From Magnolia sinica (taxonomy: Eukaryota; Streptophyta; Magnoliopsida; Magnoliales; Magnoliaceae), in contig NC_080581.1 in the NCBI RefSeq assembly GCF_029962835.1, positions 24,628,001-24,692,000 of the forward strand: a stretch of DNA of 64,000 nucleotides, read 5' to 3'. The translations under genes were made by a program, and so were the position numbers. Each line of letters begins with the position of its first letter. Position 1 is the stretch's first letter. Positions 46,441 through 58,826 of this stretch are shown piece after piece. The notes under the pieces are model-generated. The model saw nothing but the letters and a program-made list of their open reading frames with translations, did no database searches and was not told where the DNA came from.

Positions 46441-48663
46441 TTAGAGTTTTTTTTTAATGTTTTAAAATAATTAAAATTTAAATATTAACACTGCAACAGA
46501 GCATGCTTGCCTACACCTGCTCGTTAGAGATATGAAAGTATGACACCTCCTCCATGGGATCTAAGTAAGCCTCATCTAGGATGTTAGCCTCGATGGTACC
46601 TACATCAATATCGTCTGGTTAGTATTTTAAAACATCATCCCAGGTAGGAGTGAGTGATTAACTCAGTGTTACCGTTTTCTTAAATTATAAATATTATTAA
46701 CACAATCAAGCGCATATAGTGATAGCACAACATTGTAGACAATTTCCTAATCTAGTTAATTTAATGCATATATGACATGATAAAACTGTGCATGTCTCAG
46801 GTCTAAAGAAAAGCCGACAGTGATATATTTTGACACTAGCATCACCCACGAAAGTAATAAATATAAGCCGATAATAATGTTACTCATCACCGACATTATC
46901 TAAGAAATTATGACATGATGTGCATGCTTTAATCAAGCCTTTATTATTCCAATTACGTACAATCGTATTTGTGAAGTTAAGATACCAGCCTTATATCGCA
47001 GCTCAAGTAAATCGGATCACGTGGCTCGTCGCTAGTGTTTCTTAATCCAAATTAGGGTTTGTCACCAAATTTTCATATTTAAATAATTGTTCTAAGGGAA
47101 AGAGCTCATCACCCAAAGATACGAACATAGTAAGGGCTTGTCACCCAAAGATATGAACATAGTAACGGCTCGTCACTCCAAAAACAACGATTGAATGATA
47201 GATTCGTCGCCTTCATTGGTGCTCATCGGACACTACAGGAGATTCGTCACCTATATAGGCCGACAGATCAGACATAGTGTCACATATTACCATGCACGAC
47301 TCATGATACTTTACTTGGAATTACACTGATGATTATAATTATGACCCTAATTCAATGGAAATCATGATATCCTAGATTTTATAGAGTTTTGTGTTATAGC
47401 CAATCATATGAATGACCAGTTCTACATTATACTGACCTGATCAACCACAGGGAACTTCTATGAAACCAGCATTGAGTGTGAAACAACTCATGTAGTTTTA
47501 ACTATTGTTGGTTGTCCGTGTTCCGCCTTGGTTGACTGAACAAGTTCGTGATAGCTAACCAAAGGCAGGCAATCCACTTACTCAAATAGTTTTCAAAGCG
47601 TAATCACAACAATAGCAATACATATCATATGGTAGATGGTTTCAAGCATAAAGCAGTTTAATAATACATTATGTTAAGCCAATTGGATAAATGTATAAAC
47701 CCTTAATCAATTATTCAATCCAATTCACGTGAATACAACATAATAAACATCATTGAAGGGTTCCAATACATGTTTGTTAATTTTAGCTTTTGAAGCCCAC
47801 TATGGAGTGCACAAGTCGATCTATGCCATGTAATGGTTGCCCCACACGACGATATACGCAAGGCTATGACTGGCCTACAATTTGGACATGCCAATCGACA
47901 AATATGATTAAGAGATCACTTCGACGATTGTCGATCATCAACCAGGGTTGTAATTATATGGATATTTGTAGAATGGTAATTAAGGTTAGTGTCCATAATT
48001 TGATCACAAACTAATGGTCCAAATGCCTCAATATCGGATAAGTTCAGTTGAGAGCAATCAACTTACCTTTTTGGTAATTTTTAGGAAACTCACATCTCAT
48101 ATGCTCACTTGCGGGTCTAAGTTAAATGATTCGGCATGCAATCTCAACTATGTGTTTCGCGTAGGACATTGAGCTTGTTAAGATGAATGTCTTTCATAGC
48201 TTCAAGTTCAGTAGTCTACTAATGAGTGGTTTAAAACTTGTTTGGTTAATCCGGTAATTTATAGAATGATTCAAATAACAGGATTTCTTGTGCATGATGG
48301 GTTAGGCCTGGATTAGCTAGGTTCATCATTTGGCCTTTACGCGATTAACATAAATGGTGATTCAGCCATAATTACCCTAAATCATTGATTCTTAAGCTGA
48401 AAGAGTGATTAAGTCAATTTGATTTATATATACAAAATAATTAAGATATGATCCTCATTTATCTTGGTTTTATGTAGGTTTTCATTATGTTATGGTTATC
48501 TTAATTAATTGACCGTCAATCGTCTAGATCTGGACTTTAGATGATCAGATCACGAGGCTAAACCCAAGATTTAAGTGATCAACCATAGTCTATAGCTTCT
48601 TAAGGGTAATTAATTGGGCTTATGAGTTAGGATTGAGTATGGTAAATTTTCCGGGGTGTTACA
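46441..48663 (-). mobile_element. Gypsy LTR, minus strand, partial
   Basis: Read from 48663 leftward it begins TGTAACACCCCGG. Near the left it has a 'ggtaccatcgaggctaacat' block and an AT-rich tail as in LTR 3' regions. A ~33 base repeat ('ctcgtcacccaaagatac' and variants) occurs at about 47105-47190. No terminus or target duplication was found on the left, so it is truncated there. The short frame at 47790-48014 has no recognisable product. Confidence 0.55.
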
Positions 48664-48808
48664 TAAGTTGACACCATCACATTACTTAAAATATTTTCGA
48701 ACCTTTTCCATCCCAACACTTAGATGAGGAGGTTAATGTCTCTACCATCGGATTTTTCTCAATGACGAGAGTCTCGTGTTAATTTGTTAACTAACTTTAA
48801 ATAAATAA

Positions 48809-48861
<53 letters not shown>

Positions 48862-49165
48862 TCTTTAAGGACTCAAACAGCCCTCTAGAAAATGATTCGT
48901 TAAATTCTCTATAGCCTTACAAAGTGAAAGGTACATATTTGGATCCAATGAAACAATGGGAAAGGCAAGAGAAACCCTCTCTCCATTGTCTATAAACACT
49001 GAAAACAGAGGGAAATCTAATTTTCTACTCAGTTAAATTTTCCTAAAAATCAGCCTTTTATTTTCTGACTCACCCCTTCGGAAAGTGGGTTTACTTTCTC
49101 ACCTCTTCTCCTTGCGAACATTCTGTTAGACGCAGACTGACTGCTAAACTAACTTGCTATTGTCC
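48664..49165. other. Intergenic with (TA)n
   Basis: No gene. A TA microsatellite is at 48813-48857. The rest is unassigned. Confidence 0.5.
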
Positions 49166-49615
49166 GTGCTTTGTGTGCACCACCATGATTTATGTATTTT
49201 ATCCACACCATGCATCCATTTTTTTCTGACCATTTTACGACATGAGCCAAAAAAAAAAAAAAAAAAGCCGAATCCAAATCTCAGGAGGAACCCATCACAG
49301 GAAAACAATGGCGATTGAACATAAACCATTAAAAACTTCCTAGGGCCCACTGTAATGTTTACTTGCCATCCAACCTAGTCACACAAATCTGAATGAAGGG
49401 AAAACATGGATATCAGCTTGATCCAAAACTTTTGTGGCTCCCAAGAAGTTTTTAATGGTGAGCATTCCATCACCAATTTTCTTGTGGTATGGTCCATCTG
49501 AGATTTGGATATGCATCATTTTTGAGCACATGCCATAAAATGATCTGTAAAAATGGATGGATGGCGTGGATAAAACACATACACCGTGGCGGGCCTCACA
49601 GAGCACCGATTAGTA
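49166..49615. mobile_element. Complete palindromic MITE
   Basis: Left arm 'ccaccatgatttatgtattt...ccaccatgcatcca', centre 'cagcttgatccaaaactttt', right arm inverted ('ttttgagcacatgccataaa', 'gtggataaaacacataca'). It is the best full-length example of the family in the window. Open frames in it are by-products. Confidence 0.75.
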
Positions 49616-50597
49616 GAGACGCTGCTACAAGCAACGTCAATGGGCATTTTGGCATCCACTTGTCATTGAAAAAGGGTTTGATGCTCTGACAAAGTATATA
49701 GATGATACACATGCATTTAGAATTTACATGCAAGAAATATAGTAATTTAAAATAAATTGTACAAATTATTGATTTTAGTTTAGATATATCATGAACCTAG
49801 TTTCATGACCATCTTCCTAATGGATTGGTGGAAATCTATCCGATGGTTAAAAATGAAAAATATTCAACGGTCCTATTTCAACAGATGAGTGTCCATGAAT
49901 CAATGGTTAAGATTATTCAACCAATCTAACTTTCACCAAGTGACTTGGAGACAACGACTTCCACAGTCTAATCGACTTAATTTAAGTTAATGAGTTCAAC
50001 ACACAATTTCTAAGTTCCTTTGTATCAAGCCCGCGAGAGTATGAAATAACTCACGTTTGAAGTCATCATCCCAATTTTATAAAAAATAGGGGCATGGTAA
50101 CTTTCTTTATCTTAGTTTCAAATGGGGCCACCATATTCTCTTTGTCAAATCCACTCCGTCCATCGGGATTGTCCTGCAATGTTAGGCGCTGGGACAAAAA
50201 CTAACCCGATCTGAAATTTAGGTGGGCCACACCACAAGAAACTATAGGGGCAAGATGAACATGATCAGTTTATGTCTAGTACGTTCCATCTAAACTGTTC
50301 ATCAGATACCCTTCGCCCCTCCAATAAATATTTCCATATTACAAAGGAAATATTAATTGTTAATTCCATATCCTACTGCTGGATACATAGGCACCACATG
50401 GTACCAAAATAATTTCTCAAGAGAATTTTATTTTGCCAAATGTATGATTTGGAAACAAACCTCGATTTTCTTAAGAAAATATTGGTGATAAACAAACATG
50501 ATAAACACTGTTTCCTTTCCCACATTTTCTTGAAAACAAGGTTTCTTTGGAAATACAATTTTGTTTCTCACGCTTTTCACAAATCCAAACGGGCCCT
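49616..50597. other. Intergenic, MITE fragment
   Basis: No gene. About 50120-50300 has words of the MITE family ('ccactccgtccatcgg', 'tgggccacaccacaagaaac'). 'ccaaacgggccctta' at 50583 looks like a transposon end. Confidence 0.4.
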
Positions 50598-51610
50598 TAG
50601 TTCATGTGGATTACTCTTTCTTTCTCGGCATCATGGTACCACTTTTACTGTTGTTTTAGTTTATGTGGACAACGTCCTTGTGATTGGGAGCAACGACAAA
50701 GTCATCTCTATTTTAAAGACCTTACAACATCAATTTCATATTAAAGACCTCAGACCGTTCAATTACTACTTGAAAATTGAAGTTTCTCACTCCCATCGAC
50801 CATTTACCTAAGCCAACGAAAATACACTCTTGATATCTCATCCTATGTTGGTTTACTTGGTGTCCGTCCTACAAACTTGCGTATGGATCAAACTTCAAAC
50901 TCATGGATGTAGAAGGGGATCTTCTCACTGTTTCGATTTCATATTGTCGATTGGTTGGATGTCTTATCTATCTTACTATTACTCGGCTGGATATTGTATA
51001 TTCCGTAAAATCCTAGTCAATTCACCTGAGATGTATTGGGGTGCCGCACTTTGTGTTCTCTGCTTTATGAAAGGATCTCCGAGCCAAGGTTTACTTATGT
51101 CATTTTCCAGTTCTCTTATGTCGAGAGGCTATTGTGATTTTGATTGGGCTAGTTGTCCTATTACCAGCTGCTCTCTAATTGGTTATTACACTTTTCTTGG
51201 CAATTCTCCTTTCTGGTGGACAATAAAAGAGTAAACCATTGTTTCTTGATCCTCGGCCGAAGTAAAATATCGCTCCATGGCTACTACCAGTTGTGAACTA
51301 ACTTGGCATATCTATTTCCTTCACAATCTTGAAGTTTGCAATTTTCAGCCAACTTCTATTTTTTGTGACAATCAAGTCGGTCTTCACATTACTAACAATC
51401 TAGTCTTTCATGAATGTACAAACCACATTGAGCTTGATTGTCACCTTGTTTGTAAAAAGATCAAATCCAGTTTTATTCATCAACTGTCTTATGTTCCATC
51501 AAGATTCCAAATCCCCAATTTATTTACCAAAATGATGGTGATGGAATATTTCCAACAGTTGAGCTCCAACTTGAGTGTTCTTAATACTCACTCTCCAACT
51601 TGAGGGGGGT
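50598..51610 (+). pseudogene. Copia-3 RT/RNase H remnant
   Basis: Plus strand. 'TTFTVVLVYVDNVLVIGSND' (catalytic YVDD changed to YVDN) and 'FHIKDLRPFNYYLKIEV' are RT. After frameshifts, 'CDNQVGLHITNNLVFHECTN' is the RNase H box and 'VPSRFQIPNLFTK' its end. The frame stops at 51603 and a polypurine tract TGAGGGGGG follows (51601-51609). Gag, protease and integrase are absent, so the copy is 5'-truncated. It lies tail-to-tail with the reductase gene at 52993. Confidence 0.85.
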
Positions 51611-51795
51611 TTCACATTGTAAATATATAAAATTTATAAATTGATCTTAATTAGATTATAGGATTTGTAACTAGCCTTGTACAACTAATCTTAAATTAAG
51701 ACATTGATGAATGTACGTTTTGTTTCTTTTATAAGAGGACATTTCCTCTTTCGATGCAAGAAATAAGGGAAATTTCCCAACTTAACAGTGGTGCG
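51611..51795 (+). mobile_element. Copia-3 3' LTR remnant
   Basis: AT-rich segment after the polypurine tract with a TATA-like 'cttttataagagg' (51727-51739). It is short, as in Ale/Bianca-type Copia LTRs. The end is uncertain. Confidence 0.5.
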
Positions 51796-52992
51796 TCAAG
51801 GTGCCCCCTGTATGGATGGTCCCAAATATGGAACCGTTCAATTCATTCAAAGAAGCAGCTGTCTGCATGTGAAGAGGGTCTTCAGCTTCCTCTAAACTAA
51901 TCTTCTTCTTTTTCCCTCACATGTGGCTGCATCGTGATTAGCCATCCCACATTGCCTCAGAATGGAAGGGTCTCAGCTGTCAGCAGCTTGGCCTGAATCA
52001 CCAATGAAACGTCTATATTGGTTCGGCTGGGATGATACAGACCAAGTCATCAACAGATGCAGTGAGTGGATAAATGACATTAGATTTGTGATGCCCATCA
52101 TATTTATGTTAAACTCACTCCATCAAAGTGACCCTACATTGGCCTAATCCATATCTATGGTGGGCCACAAAACAAGAAACAATGTGGAAGGAGGCTAACC
52201 ATAGAAAAAATGAAGAAGAAAGAAACATGTTGTGTATGGGGCCTACTGTGGTGTGTTATATATGATATCCAACTCTTTCAAAATATGTTCCTAACCAAGA
52301 TGAAGGGATATCCCAACACAGGTGAGCTACACCACTTGTCTTTGGAGGTTTGGGCATATTTTCACAATGTTTCTTATGATGCAGCTTATGTAAGTTTTGG
52401 ATCAGCCTGATTTCTGGGGCGTTCCATTTAACGGTTGGTTGCACTGGAAGCACAGCTTGATGTTTAGATGGACTGGATTCCATTATAATACATTATTCCT
52501 TTGTTTGTTTTGAAGGAAGTCAGTAATTCGATACTCTGCCATACTACAATGCTTGCATGTCACATATGCAATTTTATTTCAATGTCATTATAGATACAGC
52601 CAATACATATATGTTTAGGTACAGCAAAACAGAAATAATCACATATGGACTGAAATGTTTTCATGGAAGGGCTAATAAGGACAGCCTCATCTTTTGAGTA
52701 ATCATTAAAGTGAATTTTTGAGAAGAGACTATTAGACTTCTAGACTTGAATATAAGTGCTGAAAAGACTAATTCTTAAACAGAAAACTTATAAGACAGGT
52801 AAGAAAAACATTGCTACTACAAGTGCAAACCAAACTTGGATTTTTATTTTTTATTTTTTAATTAAAACCAGGAAGTTCTATAGTCGACCAGTATAAAATC
52901 CAGCAACCAAACACGCCCCTAGAGACACCACCTTATGTAAGTATTAAGAGGAATTAGAGTGCCCTCACACAGCAGAACATGTATGGGTCCAT
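51796..52992. other. 3' flank of the reductase gene with MITE-like sequence
   Basis: About 52085-52460 is a diverged MITE-like segment ('tctatggtgggccacaaaac', 'aaccaagatgaagggatatc'). About 52500-52992 is probably the 3' UTR and flank of the minus-strand gene. No other gene seen. Confidence 0.45.
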
Positions 52993-53247
52993 CTATTTGT
53001 TGACTTGAATAACTACTTTTCCAAGGTTGGAACTGGTGAACAACGATTTGAAGCTCTCCAAAAAGCTGTCTATGCCATTGTATATCTGGTTCTTGCATCT
53101 CAACTTCCCTTGCTTTATGTATTCTTCCATCTCCGTAGTAAAATCTCCCCATCGATGAAGATAAGAGGCTATCATAAACCCCTCCATTCTCACCTCTTTG
53201 CCTACCATATTTAGTAAATTTCGAACACCTTCCCGATCACTCCACAC
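52993..53247 (-). CDS. Reductase terminal exon
   Basis: Acceptor 'catacaag', then [20 protein letters not shown] to the stop TAG at 52995-52993 (84 codons). [11 protein letters not shown] and [18 protein letters not shown] correspond to the substrate-side C-terminal segment of the family. Confidence 0.92.
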   Translation of the reverse strand: MWSDREGVRNLLNMVGKEVRMEGFMIASYLHRWGDFTTEMEEYIKQGKLRCKNQIYNGIDSFLESFKSLFTSSNLGKVVIQVNK

Positions 53248-55631
53248 CTTGTATGATCAAAATAATAGTGCAATGGAATTTGTCAATCTGTCATGCTTTC
53301 ATGCATACAATACATGCCAATCCAGGCCATCCAAAAAATAGGGCGCATTGTGGACGGAGTGTAGCCTAAAATGGTTGGTTAAAAATACTGTTCCTACTGG
53401 ATGTTAGGCAACGCTCTGTCCACACTCCAGATTGACATAAATGTATGCCACTCGTATGGTGGACTACATATACATCTCTGTTATATGATTGACTGGACCC
53501 ACATGGGGAAGATGCTTTGGACCACATGTGGCGCATCTGTGCCATCTGATGATAGCGCAAACATGTCATGGTGGGCAGCACACAGCTCGACAACATAGGA
53601 ACTCCCAGACTTTCAAACGTGTGATATCATTTCCCTCATTAAATGCCTAAGTATTTCTGAGATCCGCGTGCATTGGATTTGGATTTTTGAGCCCAATTTC
53701 TATGAAAGTTTGATAAGTTTTTGAGTGTTTGTTACTAGTAACATTAATTGAAATGCAACTCACCTTGTTGTATTCAGATATCATTCCACAGAGTGAAATC
53801 CGAGCTCTTTTGTTGACATTATTAAGGACAGCTTCCAACATCCTACCACCAACATTGTCGAAGTAAATATCGATACCAGTAGGAAAATATCGGTAAATTT
53901 CAAAACGTTTAGAAGGTTAAGGGGAAAACTATAACAGAATATCAAAATAATATGCAAATGCTACCAAAATTTTTGAGGAAATTTCTTTAATTCAGGATCA
54001 GGGTGTCCTGTATCGTAACCGATACGAGCGTATTGGCTGTTACGTATCGGTAACGGCCGTGTCCGCTATGCGATACGGGGCCGTAATGGGCACTCCACTA
54101 ATGTTATAGCCGTAACAGCCGTTACGGGGTGTGACGGTCAAAAAACGGTCACCTTTTTTTATAGCTTTTTAAGGTCCGTTTTTTCACTTTTTTTTGAAAC
54201 TTCTTTCTTCCAAACCCTTCTTAAATCATTCTATTGATATTTTCGACCAATCTTAGCTTGAAATTTCAGATAAAAACAACTTATATTAAAGATTTTCTTA
54301 TTCAAAGCTCCGTAGGCCATTTTTCAGAAATTCATCAAAAATAGATATTTATACTTTTTATTAAATTTTTTATTGTTTTAATGATAGAATATGATGTGTT
54401 AATCATAATAGAATATATTAATGTCCATTTTACAGATTGTTGATATCGTTTTATTTTTTTGTAATTTTTTTCTATTTATGCACTATTTTTGGGCCTTTTT
54501 TAAAAAATTCAAAAAATCAATTTTTATAAAATATTTTGTTGTTTTAATGATAGAATATGATATGTTAATCATAGTAGAACATTTTAATGTGTATTTTATA
54601 GATTGTTGATATCATTTTATATATTTTTATAATTTTTTCTATTTATGCACTATTTTCGTTCCTTTTTAAAAAAATTCAAAAAATCAATTTTTATTAAATT
54701 TTTTACTATTTTAATGGTAGAATATGATGTGTTAATCATGGTAGAACATGTTAATATGTACTTTACTGATTGTTGCTTTCATTTTATATTTTTTTTTAAT
54801 TTTTTTCTATTTACAAACTATTTTTGGCCTTTAAAAAAAAAAAATCGAAAAATCATTTTTTATTGAATGTTTTGCTATTTTAATGGTAAAATATGATATG
54901 TTGATCATAGAGAATGACAGGTCATAAACAGGAATCACAGTCACAGCCACAGATATATTCCAGAAATTCCTCAAAAATAATTGCAAACACCTACACATGT
55001 AAGATATTTTTATATTACATTCATTCTAATATATTTATCATTGATAGTAGATAGTTAAAACATTAAATATATAATTTTGTAGACAAATTCAGGTTATCTG
55101 GTTCATAAATTCATCAGATAGTCCGATACAACTTCTCACCAAAGAGTGGACCGTTACACCACCATAAACATGTTTCAATTTATAAATGAATGCATATTTG
55201 GAATGTTTAAAATATTTCGGATTTAATCCATATTTTTTCATATTTTTTTGGCAAAAAAATTTTTGCACCATTATGGGCCGTTACGCCCTGTATCGCTGTT
55301 ACACCCCCGTATCCACATCGGTATCGGAAGGTACCATTACGCCAACCGATAGCGATACGGGATACCTTGTTCAGAATTTCCAATTGATTTTGGATTCTTA
55401 CCAGTGAAAAGTTTAAAACACACGTACAAAATAAGATTGTACAAGCATACCAAAGCATTTATTACTCAAACATTTCATATTGCTGTGAGAATGACAGTAG
55501 CACACTGTGAACTGATACAGTCCTTTCTCTAGGAGTAGAAATGAGTGCTTGATACTCTTTAAAGGAGATCTACCTCCTAGTGTTAATGGTTAATGTGAAT
55601 TATTCTTTGCTTCTTTTTATTTGATAACAAC

Positions 55632-55674
<43 letters not shown>

Positions 55675-58600
55675 AAATAAAATAAAATAAACCATAAGAT
55701 CCATTGAAGATTTGGATATCCCAAAGGATTTATCCATGGCAATTAATATAAAATATCACCCAGTCTAATCTAATTCCTATTCAGTTGGGATTTCATTTTA
55801 TATATATATATATATAAAAGATTATTTGACCTTGCTATTTTACCCCCTTTGAAGAACATCGTCCCTCAAGATCTCCTCTTTGGTATCACCATCTATTAGG
55901 AACAATTATTGTGACTTGCTGGGATAGCTTGCCAAAAACTTTTCATTACAATTGTAACATATGACCGTATGCCAGCAATGACTTCATCTCTGCCCATGAC
56001 ATTTTCTTCTAGGAGTCTCTCCTACTTTAGGTATCATTAGAGTATTGGGTGTTGTTTGAGTCATATTTATGTGATGAAGCCATTGGAGTTTTCATTCCTG
56101 CATGTGCACCAACCCAATTGTGGCCAGAAAAGTAGTAGGTTGAAGCATTCAAACCTCAACTCCGATATCATCCCTTAGCCCTCCAATGAAGCAATCCACA
56201 AGAGCCCTTTTCATCCCTCCAACTCGATTTACAAGCCACTTGAAATTAGTTTGCTAGTTACAAATGGTTCCCATCTATTGTAATTTGGAGAGTGTGGCAT
56301 CAAAACCTTCATATTTAGTTTGGTCCAAAACTGATGCAAAAGGGCTTCACGAACTCAGCTAATAGCAAGGTTGGTTGTATTTTCTCCGACCATTAATACC
56401 ACTATACAACATCTCCTTCGGAATGGAAGGATGCATGTAGAACCTTCTAATCCTTTGGTATGTTCAGAAACTTAAAAAGTATTCAACACGAAAATCCCAA
56501 CTACTTGAATCTTCACCATCAAACTTTGGAAAGTCAAGAAATTTATACCTTTCTTGAATAGGTACCACACTATCTTTCATTGGGCATACTGTGAGATATC
56601 CACCATATTTGTTCATTGCATCTCGACCATTGATCCCATCTCCTGCATCCTTGATCAGTAATGATGCCAACTAATCATATTAAAGGTAAACAATCTGAAA
56701 TGTTGTTCTACTTGTTCTTGTAACTTTTTGACCTTGATTTCCATTGGCTCTACCTACTGAACTTTCGTGGTGGGTTTGGGCATCCAAAAATTCATTCTAT
56801 GATACCAGTTGATATGGTCTTTGCTCAAGGAGCAGGAATGAGTGTTTTATCCTCTTCAAGGGAATCTAGCTTTTAGTGCACAACAAACTTAAATAGTTTA
56901 TAAAAAGGAATCCTTGCTATGAAAACTAAACATGTGGAAAACTAATTAGGATTTATCCCAACATTTGAGATCTCTCAAAGATAGTAAGAAATAGAAAATA
57001 TCATCCAATCAAATCACAATCCCTATCTCATTGATCCCTATCCAGTTGGAAATTTATTTTTATTTTTAAATTTATTTATTTTTTAGTTTATTCTTGCATC
57101 TTATCATGAACATGCTAGGATTCCTAAGTCAGGCCAATCTACTCATCAGGGGGCCACATTCATATCAAGAAAAGGGATGGTTAGAAGAAGATCACTAAAT
57201 CCCATATTAAAAATACAGGCATGGCCCACCTAATGGCTTTAGGGACAGGGCATGTTCACATTGAGCCCGACATGGCCTGGATCTTGAACACATGCCACTT
57301 TGGCATGTGTGCCTGTGACCAAGTATTCAATCTCTATAAGGCGCCCGATGAGTGAGAATAGTTAGATTGTAATAAAAACCGAGTTAGGTTTTATTAAAAA
57401 TGCTTTTCGTTCGTTTAAATGGATTTACTTCGTTGACCCTTTAACAAATTCAGGAAAAAAGAAAGTAGTTAAAACCTCTTAAGTTATAACTGTAATTTGG
57501 TGATTAATACATTGGTAACTGTAAATATCCCAACTTTTTTTCCACCATCGAACTGCACCAATGTTTTGCTACCATGCAGATTGATTAGTGCAGGCAGCAA
57601 AAATTAGGCCAACCCATTCATCAAGTTGGTGACACAAGTACTTTCGATTAGAAGCTTAATAAATCTCAAAGGTTAAAATCTAAAATTTGAATTTTCAAAA
57701 CTTCTATATTCTAACACATTTCAACAAAAAAAAAAAAAGAAAAAAGAAAAAAAAAATAGAAAAGAAAAGAGAGAGCTAACATGTCCGTCATGTGCACCTC
57801 ACCAAGAAGAAGGGACAAGCAAATAATTAGGCTATTCTAAAACTCATGAAGGCCACACCATGTAATTTTAGAGGTTTTTCTATTTGATTTTAAGTTATTC
57901 CTTATGGTGTGGCCCACCAGAGTTTTAAATTGGGCTGATTTTTGGGGCTAGGGCCTAACATCAAAGGGAAAATATAATGAATGTTTTGGATGCTACCCAC
58001 ATTAGGATGGGCTCCACACATAGTCAACCATGCAGCATAGATCGTTATTGCCCACACAACCTCTACAAAGAGAGTGAAGGCTCTTAGCTGAGGCACCTGA
58101 GCGCTATTCAGTTGTTTAACTTTGCTATTTTGTATAATTTATGCATAAGAAACTCTTTCAAATACCTATTCCTAAAATAAAAATAAAAATTCAACCAATT
58201 AATTAATTGGGAACTGGTAAGCAAATCATGTTGAGTTTCCTCCAAGCCTTCGGGTTGACCCAATTAGGCTGGACATCTAGTCATGTTGAGTTTCCTCAGA
58301 GTCATCTTGAGTTTTTGTACTGTCCGGGTACAAGAAATGAGTCCTACAGCTTCTAAAAGTTCAAAAAATGATAATAATAATAATCAAAAATCTCTATCCT
58401 ACTATGGGATGCAAAGGGGTTGGAACAGGTCTCATCAATAGGGGTCCCTGATCTGATCCATTTATAACTCAGATTAGGCTTTTGGACCCATATCCAACCC
58501 ATTAAAATTTAGACTATGTTTGCATCAGGTCCAAGTAAAAAATAGATCACCCATTTACCTTATGGGTTGGGTTTGGGTATAGAGGGCGGAGACCTGACCC

Positions 58601-58794
58601 CTAGTTATTAGTTATTACATGGGTCAGGTATGGGTTCAAATTAGAAATTACAATTGAGTTTTCACATGATGAATGTTCCAAATCATTCCATTGGTGGTGG
58701 CTATCAATTTTTATGGTTAAAAACAAAATAAGAATAAGATGGCTAGTCATGATAGTAAAAGTGGTCCAATTAATATGATTATATATATATATAG

Positions 58795-58826
<32 letters not shown>

